From positions 248,001 through 312,000 of the forward strand of contig CANMSI010000004.1 in NCBI GenBank assembly GCA_947500575.1: a stretch of DNA of 64,000 bases. Reading direction: 5' to 3'. The DNA is from an uncultured Flavobacteriaceae bacterium. Lineage in GTDB: Bacteria; Bacteroidota; Bacteroidia; Flavobacteriales; Flavobacteriaceae. The position numbers and the translations under genes were made by a program. Positions 7,145 through 15,521 of the stretch are shown here, piece by piece. Below the pieces are notes generated by a model, which saw nothing but the letters and a program-made list of their open reading frames with translations, had not been told where the DNA came from and made no database searches. Numbering within the stretch: the first letter of the stretch is position 1; every line of letters starts with the position of its first letter.

Positions 7145-8080
7145 ATGAAAAAAGAGGAATTAGTACAATGCCATAACCGTATAACACCCTACATTCATCG
7201 CACTCCTATCCTATCTTCCAGTTTATTAAATAAAATGGTTGGTGCTTCACTCTTTTTTAAGTGCGAGAATTTTCAAAGAGGAGGTGCTTATAAAATCCGG
7301 GGGGCGACCAATGCTATTCTTCAGCTTTCTGAAGAACAAAAGCAACAGGGGGTTGTAACTCATTCATCAGGAAATTTTGCACAAGCCTTGTCGTTAGCAT
7401 CCAAAAGTGTTGGCGTAAAAGCAACCATAGTAATGCCTTCCAATGCGCCCGAGGTTAAAAAAGCGGCAGTAGCAACCTATGAAGGAAAAATTGTTATATG
7501 CGAACCAACCATTGCCGCACGTGAAGCTGCTGCACAAAAAATAGTATCCGAACAAGGTGCCACTTTTATTCACCCTTCAAACGATATACAGGTAATTGTT
7601 GGACAAGGGACGGCTTGTCTGGAATTGCTTGAAGAACTTCCCGACTTAAACTGTGTTGTAAACCCAGTGGGTGGAGGTGGACTTATCGCCGGATCTTCCA
7701 TTGCAGCACATCATTTTGGAACTCAGTGCAAGGTAATAGGTAGTGAACCTTTTGAAGCAGATGATGCTTACAGATCTTTGATTAGTGGGGAAATTGAAAC
7801 AAACCTAAGTACCAATACCATCGCAGATGGTTTACGAACACAATTAGGAGATCAAAATTTTCCAATTATTCTTTCCCATGTAGATCGAATTATACGAGTT
7901 ACGGAAGAAGAAATAATACATGCAATGCGTCTTATTTGGGAACGAATGAAAATTATTATTGAGCCGTCTAGTGCTGTAACCTTTGCAGCCATACTAAAAG
8001 AAAAAGAAAGTTTCGCAAATCAAAAAGTAGGACTTATTATTTCTGGTGGTAATGTAGATGTTGCTAACTTACCCTTCTAA
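7145..8080 (+). CDS. PLP-dependent serine/threonine dehydratase or serine racemase
   Basis: A 311-residue fold-type II PLP enzyme. Lys50 in GGAYKIRGA is the predicted Schiff-base lysine, SSGNFAQA binds substrate carboxylate, and PVGGGGLIAG (about 174-183) cradles the PLP phosphate. The segment SEPFEADDAYRS matches the metal-site region of eukaryotic-type serine racemases, so it may dehydrate serine or threonine to 2-oxoacid plus ammonia, racemise serine, or act on hydroxyaspartate. It has no C-terminal ACT regulatory domain. Single gene upstream of tRNA-Leu; the hydroxyproline cluster starts only after that tRNA, so a functional link is speculative. Confidence 0.88.
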   Translation: MKKEELVQCHNRITPYIHRTPILSSSLLNKMVGASLFFKCENFQRGGAYKIRGATNAILQLSEEQKQQGVVTHSSGNFAQALSLASKSVGVKATIVMPSNAPEVKKAAVATYEGKIVICEPTIAAREAAAQKIVSEQGATFIHPSNDIQVIVGQGTACLELLEELPDLNCVVNPVGGGGLIAGSSIAAHHFGTQCKVIGSEPFEADDAYRSLISGEIETNLSTNTIADGLRTQLGDQNFPIILSHVDRIIRVTEEEIIHAMRLIWERMKIIIEPSSAVTFAAILKEKESFANQKVGLIISGGNVDVANLPF

Positions 8081-8101
8081 GCAATTAAAAGCAGAAAGGC
8101 T

Positions 8102-8131
8102 TTTACACTTAAGGAAACCATCCTATATTTG
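8102..8131 (+). promoter_or_regulatory. Promoter of tRNA-Leu
   Basis: TATATTTG at 8124-8131 is a perfect -7 element; a TTT (8102-8104) 19 bases upstream stands in for the -33 TTG. The tRNA begins 15 bases after the -7 element. Confidence 0.65.
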
Positions 8132-8145
8132 CACTCTTTACAAAA

Positions 8146-8229
8146 GCCCACGTGGCGGAATTGGTAGACGCGCTACCTTGAGGGGGTAGTGTTCGCAAGG
8201 ACGTGCTGGTTCGACTCCAGTCGTGGGCA
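8146..8229 (+). tRNA. tRNA-Leu (anticodon GAG)
   Basis: An 84-base class II tRNA: acceptor GCCCACG/CGTGGGC, anticodon stem CTACC/GGTAG with loop TTGAGGG (anticodon GAG), a long variable arm (TGTTCGCAAGGACG) typical of leucine tRNAs, and T-arm GGTTCGACTCC. Discriminator A at 8229; CCA not encoded. Confidence 0.95.
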
Positions 8230-8230
8230 C

Positions 8231-8258
8231 AAAAAACCACTTTTTCAGTGGTTTTTTT
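8231..8258 (+). terminator. Terminator after tRNA-Leu
   Basis: AAAAACCACT and AGTGGTTTTTTT pair around a short TTTTC loop and end in a T-tract directly after the tRNA. Confidence 0.9.
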
Positions 8259-8338
8259 GTTATAGTATTAAAAATAATACTATTTTAACTAATCCCTTGG
8301 GTTCGTTTCTCAGTTTTTACACCCCGTAGAATAGCACT

Positions 8339-9199
8339 ATGAAAGTATTTCCTTTTAAGATACCAAAATCTCCTGAAGAAAATCTGATTCTTCAAATCGA
8401 TAAGGAAGCTATGTTCTACAACAAACTGCATCAGCATAAGGAAATTCAGATTTCTTACATAGCAAAAGGCCATGGCACACTATTTATTGCAGATAGCATA
8501 CACCCATATACTGCCGGAGATCTAATTGCTATTGGCAGTCATGTACCCCATGTATTCCAATCCGATACTGGCCTTGAAAAGGATTCTCAGATGATTACAC
8601 TATTCTTTACTACCCAATCCTTTGGAAATGATTTTTTTAAGTTAGTAGAATTCCACAAAACCAAGCCTTTTTTTTCACGTGTGGCTCATGGAATAAAAAT
8701 CAGCACTCTGACTTCTCAAATAAAGCAATCTTTCCTAAAACTCCACCAATTAAGTCGTTTACAACGTTTTATTTTTTTATTACAGCTTCTAGATTACCTA
8801 AGCACTACCAAAATTACCAATCTTAGTTCATTTGTATACCCAAAAGAAATAACCGATGCAGATGGAAAAAGGATGCAAGTAATTTTTGAATATGCACTGG
8901 ACCATTACAATCAGAATATTTCGTTAGCATCCGTAGCCAACAAGGTTTTCATGACCCCCCCTGCATTTTGTAGGTATTTCAAACAAAGAACTAATAAAAC
9001 CTTTTTTCAATTTATCATTGAACTCCGAATAGAATACGCCTGCAAGCAATTGATTCATAAGAAGGATCTTTCCATCAGTGATATTGCAGTCATGGCAGGT
9101 TTTAACAACCTATCTAACTTTAATCGAAAATTTAAAAACCTAAAAAAAATAACACCAAAAGAATACCGTTCTACCATTTTTCAAAATAAGTTAATATAG
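8339..9199 (+). CDS. AraC-family transcriptional regulator, likely of the hydroxyproline genes
   Basis: A 286-residue protein with an N-terminal cupin-like sensor (about residues 15-90; HKEIQISYIAKGHGTLFI... AGDLIAIGSHVPHVF) and a C-terminal double helix-turn-helix (about 185-280; SLASVANKVFMTPPAFCRYFKQRTN, then ISDIAVMAGFNNLSNFNRKFK). Such proteins bind DNA as effector-responsive activators. It lies 84 bases upstream of the hydroxyproline catabolic genes in the same orientation, which makes it their probable local regulator; the inducer is inferred, not shown. Confidence 0.88.
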   Translation: MKVFPFKIPKSPEENLILQIDKEAMFYNKLHQHKEIQISYIAKGHGTLFIADSIHPYTAGDLIAIGSHVPHVFQSDTGLEKDSQMITLFFTTQSFGNDFFKLVEFHKTKPFFSRVAHGIKISTLTSQIKQSFLKLHQLSRLQRFIFLLQLLDYLSTTKITNLSSFVYPKEITDADGKRMQVIFEYALDHYNQNISLASVANKVFMTPPAFCRYFKQRTNKTFFQFIIELRIEYACKQLIHKKDLSISDIAVMAGFNNLSNFNRKFKNLKKITPKEYRSTIFQNKLI

Positions 9200-9283
9200 T
9201 ATTATAAAAGGATAAGAACTCCATTGGTTCATCTTCTTTTCCATTGTAATTTTACCTTAGATTTTTAATCCTAAAATAAGCAT

Positions 9284-10198
9284 ATGAGCATATCATGGAA
9301 GGGCGTAATGCCTGCTGTTACAACAAAATTTACTTCGGACGATCAATTAGACTTAGATACCTTTATTTTGAATATCAATGCGCAGGTCAAGGCCGGAGTG
9401 CACGGTATTGTTTTAGGAGGAAGCTTAGGAGAAGCAAGTACCTTAACTACCAAAGAAAAAAGAATACTTACCACCACCACAGTGGAACATGTAAAAGAAC
9501 AAGTTCCTATTCTTATCAATATTGCAGAACAAACTACAAAAAATGCCATCTTAGCAGCGCAGCAAGCAGAGGAAGATGGTGCCAAAGGGCTCATGATGCT
9601 ACCTCCCATGCGCTATAAAGCTGGTGATAGAGAAACCGTAACTTATTTCAAAGAAGTAGCTACTAATACCTCACTACCTATAATGGTGTACAATAACCCC
9701 ATTGACTATAAAATTGAGGTTACCCTAGATATGTTTGAAGATTTATTAGAATGCAACAATATAGAAGCAGTAAAAGAATCAACAAGAGATATCACCAATG
9801 TTACCCGCATCAAAAATAGATTTGGAGATCGTCTTAAGATTATGACCGGAGTAGATACTTTAGGCTTGGAAAGCTTGCTAATGGGTGCTGATGGATGGAT
9901 TGCAGGCTTGGTAGATGCTTTTCCCGCAGAAACAGTCGCTATCTATGAATTACAAAGAGTAGGAAGAATTGAGGAAGCCCTCGCCATCTATCGCTGGTTT
10001 TTGCCCTTGCTAGAACTCGATATTCATCCTAAATTAGTACAAAACATAAAATTAGCGGAAGTAGCAACTGGAATAGGTACAGAAAATGTCAGAGCTCCAC
10101 GCCTTCCATTGTTTGGGGAAGAACGTGAACGAGTTCTGAATATTATTGAAAAGGGAATTAAAACTCGTCCCATATTACCTGACTATAAATCATTCTAA
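9284..10198 (+). CDS. Dihydrodipicolinate synthase-family lyase, probable 1-pyrroline-4-hydroxy-2-carboxylate deaminase
   Basis: A 304-residue TIM-barrel aldolase/lyase. The Schiff-base lysine is Lys164 (EAVKEST), Tyr136 lies in IMVYNNP, and GGSLGE (45-50) takes the place of the GTTGE motif. In the cluster context it most likely deaminates and dehydrates cis-4-hydroxy-pyrroline-2-carboxylate to 2-oxoglutarate semialdehyde plus ammonia. The enzyme for the next step (the aldehyde dehydrogenase at 10464) is nearby, and the epimerase and FAD dehydrogenase follow. A plain dihydrodipicolinate or N-acetylneuraminate lyase role is less likely here. Confidence 0.87.
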   Translation: MSISWKGVMPAVTTKFTSDDQLDLDTFILNINAQVKAGVHGIVLGGSLGEASTLTTKEKRILTTTTVEHVKEQVPILINIAEQTTKNAILAAQQAEEDGAKGLMMLPPMRYKAGDRETVTYFKEVATNTSLPIMVYNNPIDYKIEVTLDMFEDLLECNNIEAVKESTRDITNVTRIKNRFGDRLKIMTGVDTLGLESLLMGADGWIAGLVDAFPAETVAIYELQRVGRIEEALAIYRWFLPLLELDIHPKLVQNIKLAEVATGIGTENVRAPRLPLFGEERERVLNIIEKGIKTRPILPDYKSF

Positions 10199-10200
10199 AC

Positions 10201-10467
10201 ATGTTAGAAATAAGACCCAGTTGTGAACATTGTAACAAGTCCTTAGCTTTTGATTCTAAAGAAGCTATGATTTGTACTTTTGAATGTACCTTCTGCAAAG
10301 ATTGTGTCCATAACATATTGCACGAGGTATGTCCAAACTGTGGCGGTAATTTTACGCAACGCCCGATAAGGCCAGGATCCTTATTAAAAAAATACCCTGT
10401 ATCTGAAGTCGTGGTTCATAAACCTGTAGATATAGAAACTCATTTAAAAAGAATCCAATCCTCATGA
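10201..10467 (+). CDS. DUF1272 cysteine-rich small protein
   Basis: An 88-residue protein with eight cysteines in the first 50 residues (Cys8, 11, 25, 29, 32, 35, 44, 47), arranged as CxxC pairs typical of a double zinc-binding fold; the opening MLEIRPSCEHCN and CPNCGG match DUF1272. Function of the family is not known. It starts two bases after the deaminase stop and overlaps the aldehyde dehydrogenase start by four bases, so it is translated inside the hydroxyproline operon. It could be a metal-dependent helper or regulator, but nothing in the sequence decides this. Confidence 0.88.
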   Translation: MLEIRPSCEHCNKSLAFDSKEAMICTFECTFCKDCVHNILHEVCPNCGGNFTQRPIRPGSLLKKYPVSEVVVHKPVDIETHLKRIQSS

Positions 10468-12059
10468 TCACAGGAAAAAATTTTATCGGAAATAGCACCT
10501 CTGCAAAGGGAACCATAACATATCAAACGTTTAATCCGCAACAAAATATTCCAAATACAACCACCTTTGTGGAGGCCAGTAAGGAAGAAATTAACGAAGC
10601 AGTAGCACTAGCTTCTGCAGCCTATGAAACGTACAGAACAATTTCTGGCACTAAAAAAGCTGCATTTTTAAATGCCATTGCTGATGAAATTTTAGCATTG
10701 GGAGACCTGCTTATTCACACCTATTGTTCGGAAACTGGATTACCTGAAGGAAGAGCCAAAGGAGAACGTGGAAGAACAATGGGCCAATTGAGGAGCTTTG
10801 CTAATTTACTGGAGGAAGGTTCTTGGGTAGATGCTATTATTGATACGGCTCTACCGGATAGAACACCTGCACCTAAACCAGATATTCGAAAGATGCTCAT
10901 TCCTCTTGGACCGGTGGTAGTATTTGGCGCTAGTAACTTTCCGCTTGCCTACTCTACTGCTGGTGGCGATACCGCAGCTGCCCTGGCTGCAGGATGTCCT
11001 GTTATTGTAAAATCGCACCCCATGCACGCTGGTACAGGAGAACTCGTAGCGACTGCCATTTTAAAAGCAGCTGAAAAAACAAAAATGCCGAATGGTGTTT
11101 TTTCCAACTTAAATAGCAGTGGTATTGAGGTTGGTGTGCAACTTGTAAAACATCCAAAAGTGAAAGCAGTTGGTTTTACAGGTAGTATCAATGCAGGGAG
11201 AGCACTGTTCAATCTGGCGTCGCAACGTCCAGAGCCCATCCCTGTATTTGCAGAAATGGGTAGTATTAACCCTGTGATAATATTACCGCAAGCGGCGAGC
11301 AATAGACATGCCTCCTTGGCTAAAACATATGCAGCTTCTATAAGCTTAGGTACTGGACAGTTTTGTACAAATCCTGGGCTTATTTTAGGTCTTAAAAGTG
11401 ATGGATTAAAAGAATTCACTAATCTACTAGCTGAAGAAATATTAAAAATAGATCCCTCTTGTATGCTCCACCCTCAAATTGAAGCAAACTATTCCAAGAA
11501 TAAAGCAGCTGCTTTAGAACAACCGCAAGTGCAAACAAAAGCATCTTATGATGGGGCTATTGCAAGCAACCACGCAGCACAAGCAATAGCCATAGTTGAT
11601 GGAAATAGCTTTCTAAAAAATCCAAATTTACACAAAGAAGTATTTGGACCTTATTCCCTTGTGGTCGAATGCGAAAATGCCAATCAACTGGCTACCATCG
11701 TTGCTGGATTAGAAGGACAGCTTACAGGAACAATAATTGCCGAAGAAACAGAATTATCAGATTACAAAGAAGTAATTCAGAATTTAAGCAACAGAGTGGG
11801 ACGTATTATTTATAATGGAGTCCCAACAGGGGTAGAAGTATGCCCCGCAATGATGCATGGAGGTCCCTATCCGGCCTCCACAGATAGTAGATTTACCGCT
11901 GTGGGTATTGATTCAATAAAACGATGGGTACGTCCTTTTAGTTATCAGGATTGGCCAAATGCGCTTTTGCCAAACGAGTTGAAAAATGAAAACCCGCTTA
12001 ACATTACAAGGCTCGTAAACAATGTACCTTCTAAGGAGAAAATAAACCCTAGTACTTAA
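10464..12059 (+). CDS. 2-oxoglutarate semialdehyde dehydrogenase
   Basis: A 531-residue NAD(P)-dependent aldehyde dehydrogenase. Glu264 (FAEMGS) is the general base and Cys301 (GTGQFCTNPG) the nucleophile; FGASNFPLAYST near 154-165 and FTGS near 238-241 belong to the cofactor site. The long form with this cysteine context matches the type III 2-oxoglutarate semialdehyde dehydrogenases of hydroxyproline use, giving 2-oxoglutarate for the TCA cycle. It overlaps the DUF1272 gene by four bases and is followed six bases later by the epimerase. Confidence 0.92.
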   Translation: MITGKNFIGNSTSAKGTITYQTFNPQQNIPNTTTFVEASKEEINEAVALASAAYETYRTISGTKKAAFLNAIADEILALGDLLIHTYCSETGLPEGRAKGERGRTMGQLRSFANLLEEGSWVDAIIDTALPDRTPAPKPDIRKMLIPLGPVVVFGASNFPLAYSTAGGDTAAALAAGCPVIVKSHPMHAGTGELVATAILKAAEKTKMPNGVFSNLNSSGIEVGVQLVKHPKVKAVGFTGSINAGRALFNLASQRPEPIPVFAEMGSINPVIILPQAASNRHASLAKTYAASISLGTGQFCTNPGLILGLKSDGLKEFTNLLAEEILKIDPSCMLHPQIEANYSKNKAAALEQPQVQTKASYDGAIASNHAAQAIAIVDGNSFLKNPNLHKEVFGPYSLVVECENANQLATIVAGLEGQLTGTIIAEETELSDYKEVIQNLSNRVGRIIYNGVPTGVEVCPAMMHGGPYPASTDSRFTAVGIDSIKRWVRPFSYQDWPNALLPNELKNENPLNITRLVNNVPSKEKINPST

Positions 12060-12065
12060 AAACTT

Positions 12066-13073
12066 ATGGCTGTACATACTTTCAATTGTATTGATGCCCA
12101 TACATGTGGAAATCCAGTGCGACTGGTTAAAACTGGAGGTCCACAACTTCTTGGAAATTCCATGAGCGAAAAACGACAGCATTTCCTAAAAGAATTCGAT
12201 TGGATACGAAAAGGATTGATGTTTGAACCTCGCGGGCACGACATGATGAGTGGAAGTATTTTATATCCACCGCACGACCCTCAAAACGATTTTGGCGTTT
12301 TGTTTATTGAAACTTCTGGTTGTCTCCCCATGTGCGGTCATGGAACAATAGGTACTATTACAATAGCTCTGGAGGAGGGATTGGTCACACCAAAAACACC
12401 AGGGAAAATACGCATGGAAACTCCCGCTGGCTTGGTAGATATTAGCTACCGGAAAAGAGGCTCTAAAATAGAATGGGTGCAGCTTACCAATGTAAAAAGT
12501 TACCTTGCTGCTCAGGCCTTAACCGTTGAATGTACAGATTTAGGTTTGCTTACTTTTGATGTGGCCTATGGTGGGAATTACTACGCTATCCTAGATCCAC
12601 AAGAGCACTTTTCTGGTGTTGAAAATTTTACTGCTGCTAAGCTAATTCAATATGCACAAGAGATTAGAGAACGTATCAACGTAAAATACACCAATCTATT
12701 TGTTCACCCAGAGGATAGTACTATTAAAAATGTGTCTCATATTTTATGGACTGGCAAACCTTTGGACCCAACTTCTTCTGGAAGAAATGCTGTTTTTTAC
12801 GGAGATAAGGCGATAGATCGTTCTCCTTGTGGTACTGGAACCTCCGCAAGAATGGCACAACTATATGCAAAAGGAAAGTTACAAATGGGTGAAGACTATA
12901 TACATGAGAGTTATATCGGGTCTAAATTTATTGGCCGTATTAAAGAAGAAGCAACCTTAGAAACCCACAAAGCAATAATTCCTAGTATTCAAGGTTGGGC
13001 AAGAATTTATGGTCACAATACCATAACTATAGATGACGATGATCCCTACGCAAAGGGTTTTCAGGTCATCTAA
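12066..13073 (+). CDS. 4-hydroxyproline epimerase (proline racemase family)
   Basis: A 335-residue cofactor-independent epimerase. Both catalytic cysteines are present: Cys90 in MCGHGTIGT and Cys255 in DRSPCGTGTSARMA. This two-Cys arrangement separates true epimerases/racemases from the Thr-containing trans-3-hydroxyproline dehydratases of the same family. It should turn trans-4-hydroxy-L-proline into cis-4-hydroxy-D-proline, the first committed step. Its position between the aldehyde dehydrogenase and the FAD oxidoreductase supports this choice over proline racemase. Confidence 0.92.
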   Translation: MAVHTFNCIDAHTCGNPVRLVKTGGPQLLGNSMSEKRQHFLKEFDWIRKGLMFEPRGHDMMSGSILYPPHDPQNDFGVLFIETSGCLPMCGHGTIGTITIALEEGLVTPKTPGKIRMETPAGLVDISYRKRGSKIEWVQLTNVKSYLAAQALTVECTDLGLLTFDVAYGGNYYAILDPQEHFSGVENFTAAKLIQYAQEIRERINVKYTNLFVHPEDSTIKNVSHILWTGKPLDPTSSGRNAVFYGDKAIDRSPCGTGTSARMAQLYAKGKLQMGEDYIHESYIGSKFIGRIKEEATLETHKAIIPSIQGWARIYGHNTITIDDDDPYAKGFQVI

Positions 13074-13134
13074 AAAAAGTGAAGATAGGTATAACGCACA
13101 CCTAAAGTTTCAAAATTATTAATATCTTAAGTCT

Positions 13135-14382
13135 GTGAAAAATTGTGTTGTTATTGGAGGCGGTATTGTAGGACTAAGCTGTGCTTACTACCTATTAAAA
13201 GAAGGGCACCAAGTAACTATTTTAGATAAATCAAATTTAAGCAAAGGCGCCTCCTATGTAAATGCAGGATATCTAACACCAAGTCATATCATTCCCTTGG
13301 CTTCTCCTGGCATGATGGCAAAAGGCATTAAATGGATGTTCAATAGTAGTAGCCCATTCTATATGAAACCACGTCTTAATATGGACTTTTTAAGGTGGGC
13401 ATGGTATTTTAACCGATCTTCCACAAAGACCAATGTAGAGAAAGCCATTCCGTTAATTAAAGACATTAATCTTTTAAGCAAAGATCTGTACACCAGTATG
13501 CATACATCCGGAGAACTTGGCGACTTTCAATTAGAAAAAAAAGGGCTGTTAATGCTATATAAAACGCAAAAAGAAGGTGCCCATGAAAGAGAGGTAGCAC
13601 ATAGGGCAAAAGATGAAGGTTTGGAAGTAAAGGAATTATCTCTAACAGAATTAAACAATTTGCAACCGCAACTAAGCGAGGAGATTAAAGGAGCCGTTCA
13701 TTATAAATGCGATGCCCACACCTCCCCAGGAGAAATCATGGGGAAATTAAAAAAGTACTTAAAAGAACAAGGGGTACTCTTTAAAATTGAAGAAGAAGTA
13801 ATTGATTTTAAAACGAATGATAGTAAAATTACTTCGGTCGTAACCAACAAAGAAAAATACAGTGCAGATGAAGTGGTTTTAGCTTCAGGTTCTTGGAGTC
13901 AAAGCCTAGCCAAAAAATTGCAATTAAATATTCCCATACAACCAGGAAAAGGCTACCGAATTAATGTAAACCGCGCAACTCCTGTTCAACTACCTGCTAT
14001 TTTAATGGAGGCGAAAGTAGCAGTAACCCCTATGAAAAATTTCACCCGCTTTGCAGGTACTATGGAACTCTCAGGGATTAATACTAAAATTCGAAAAGAA
14101 CGAGTAGCCGCAATTGCAAAAGCTGCAGAAAATTACTATCAGAACTTTCAAATTAATTCGGAAGAAAAAGAAGCAGCTCAATGTGGTCTTCGTCCCGTAT
14201 CACCAGATGGCTTACCCTATATTGGTAAAACTACCAAATGGAAAAATATTACCCTTGCTACTGGACATGCTATGATGGGGTGGAGCTTAGGACCTGCAAC
14301 AGGAAAATTAGTCTCCGAAATAATTGGAGAAAAGAAATTTTCCATGCCAATTGACGGATTCCATCCAGAAAGAAAGTTTTAA
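13135..14382 (+). CDS. FAD-dependent D-amino-acid dehydrogenase, probable D-hydroxyproline dehydrogenase
   Basis: A 415-residue DAO/DadA-type flavoprotein with the Rossmann dinucleotide motif near the N-terminus (VIGGGIVGLSCAYY) and a C-terminal FAD-closing motif (ATGHAMMGWSLGPATG). It begins with GTG; no ATG fits the family start. In this cluster it would oxidise cis-4-hydroxy-D-proline to the pyrroline and pass electrons to the respiratory chain or oxygen. It is the last gene of the pathway, 61 bases after the epimerase. Confidence 0.88.
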   Translation: MKNCVVIGGGIVGLSCAYYLLKEGHQVTILDKSNLSKGASYVNAGYLTPSHIIPLASPGMMAKGIKWMFNSSSPFYMKPRLNMDFLRWAWYFNRSSTKTNVEKAIPLIKDINLLSKDLYTSMHTSGELGDFQLEKKGLLMLYKTQKEGAHEREVAHRAKDEGLEVKELSLTELNNLQPQLSEEIKGAVHYKCDAHTSPGEIMGKLKKYLKEQGVLFKIEEEVIDFKTNDSKITSVVTNKEKYSADEVVLASGSWSQSLAKKLQLNIPIQPGKGYRINVNRATPVQLPAILMEAKVAVTPMKNFTRFAGTMELSGINTKIRKERVAAIAKAAENYYQNFQINSEEKEAAQCGLRPVSPDGLPYIGKTTKWKNITLATGHAMMGWSLGPATGKLVSEIIGEKKFSMPIDGFHPERKF

Positions 14383-14540
14383 AAAGGAAGGTTTATAGGA
14401 CACAATACTCCTCAAATAAACATTCCAAGAACGTATGAAAAAAACCAAAGACACTCCTGATTTCGGTAAAAATTTACACTCATCGATCGTCAATCGTTAA
14501 AAAAGTATACTGTTTTCGTTAAAATTTAAGGATCTCTCCC

Positions 14541-14580
14541 CTGAGTTTAGTTTATAAATTGTAGATTTGTTTAACAATTT
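14541..14580 (+). promoter_or_regulatory. Promoter with overlapping palindromic operator candidate before the CarH-like gene
   Basis: TAGATTTG at 14562-14569 is a perfect -7 element; the -33 box is weak. Overlapping it is an 11-base palindrome TTGTTTAACAA (14567-14577), nested in a wider inverted repeat AAATTGT (14556-14562) / ACAATTT (14574-14580). A repressor bound here would block RNA polymerase, as expected for autoregulation by a CarH-type protein. Operator identity is inference. Confidence 0.55.
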
Positions 14581-14590
14581 CTTTTAAAAC

Positions 14591-15490
14591 ATGAACAATG
14601 TAAAAAAGTTTTTTAGCATACGAGATTTAGAAAATCTATCTGGTATCAAGGCACACACCATTCGCATATGGGAAAAAAGATATAATCTCCTATCGCCAGA
14701 AAGAACTAGCACCAACATTAGGACGTATAGCCTCATAAGTCTACAGAAATTATTGAATGTAACCTTGCTCTACAATAATGGGTATAAAATTTCTAAAATA
14801 GCGCGCATACCAGAAGAAAATATCCCTATAATGGTTCGCGAAATTGTTGCAAAAAGTAGTGTTAAAAATCATGCTATCAATGCTTTTAAGTTAGCAATGA
14901 TCAATTTTGATCAAACCCTCTTTTTCAATACGTATAACAGTTTGCTTGCGGAACGTCCTTTTAGAGAAATTTTTAAGGAAGTCTTTATACCTCTTTTAAA
15001 TGAACTGGGGTTATTGTGGCAAACCAATACTATTAGTCCCTCTCATGAGCACTTTATTACCTGCTTAATAAAGCAAAAAATTATTATCAATACAGAAAAA
15101 TTATTATCCATTCCTCCTACAAAAAAGGATAAAACCTTTGTGCTTTTTTTACCGGAAAATGAAATCCATGAGATTGGTTTATTGTTTTTAAATTATGAAA
15201 TTATTCTGAGAGGTTACAAAACTATTTATCTAGGGCAGACCATGCCTATTGATAATTTAAAGGATCTACTGACCTACTTTGATAACCTTAATTTTATCTC
15301 ATACTTTACGGTAGAACCCAACAAAGATCGGATCGATAAATACGTTCGAGAATTCAATAAACATATCAATCAAAATGGTAATTACCAGCTATCCATTTTA
15401 GGATATCAAGCGCAATTTTTAAAACAAGATGCACTTCCTGATTCTATCAAAGTGTATGGATCCATTGAAAAAGTGCTTCTAAATTTATAA
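14591..15490 (+). CDS. MerR-family B12-binding regulator, CarH/LitR-like photoreceptor
   Basis: A 299-residue protein with an N-terminal MerR winged helix (about residues 8-75; HTIRIWEKRYNLLSPERT), a four-helix linker, and a C-terminal cobalamin-binding Rossmann domain. It has the CarH signature Trp143-x9-Glu153-His154 and a Glu-x-His193-x-x-Gly motif whose His can ligate cobalt. In CarH, adenosylcobalamin makes a dark-state repressor tetramer that falls apart in light, switching on carotenoid genes. It sits 31 bases upstream of crtI in the same direction. Light response is inferred from residues and context. Confidence 0.88.
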   Translation: MNNVKKFFSIRDLENLSGIKAHTIRIWEKRYNLLSPERTSTNIRTYSLISLQKLLNVTLLYNNGYKISKIARIPEENIPIMVREIVAKSSVKNHAINAFKLAMINFDQTLFFNTYNSLLAERPFREIFKEVFIPLLNELGLLWQTNTISPSHEHFITCLIKQKIIINTEKLLSIPPTKKDKTFVLFLPENEIHEIGLLFLNYEIILRGYKTIYLGQTMPIDNLKDLLTYFDNLNFISYFTVEPNKDRIDKYVREFNKHINQNGNYQLSILGYQAQFLKQDALPDSIKVYGSIEKVLLNL

Positions 15491-15521
15491 ACAATTCCCT
15501 AAATCTTAATTTTTCTTTAGT

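Noticed and set aside
10949-11419. Long minus-strand open frame inside the aldehyde dehydrogenase gene
   Set aside because: It is the antisense shadow of a strongly supported gene with catalytic Glu and Cys; no family-like sequence or start context.
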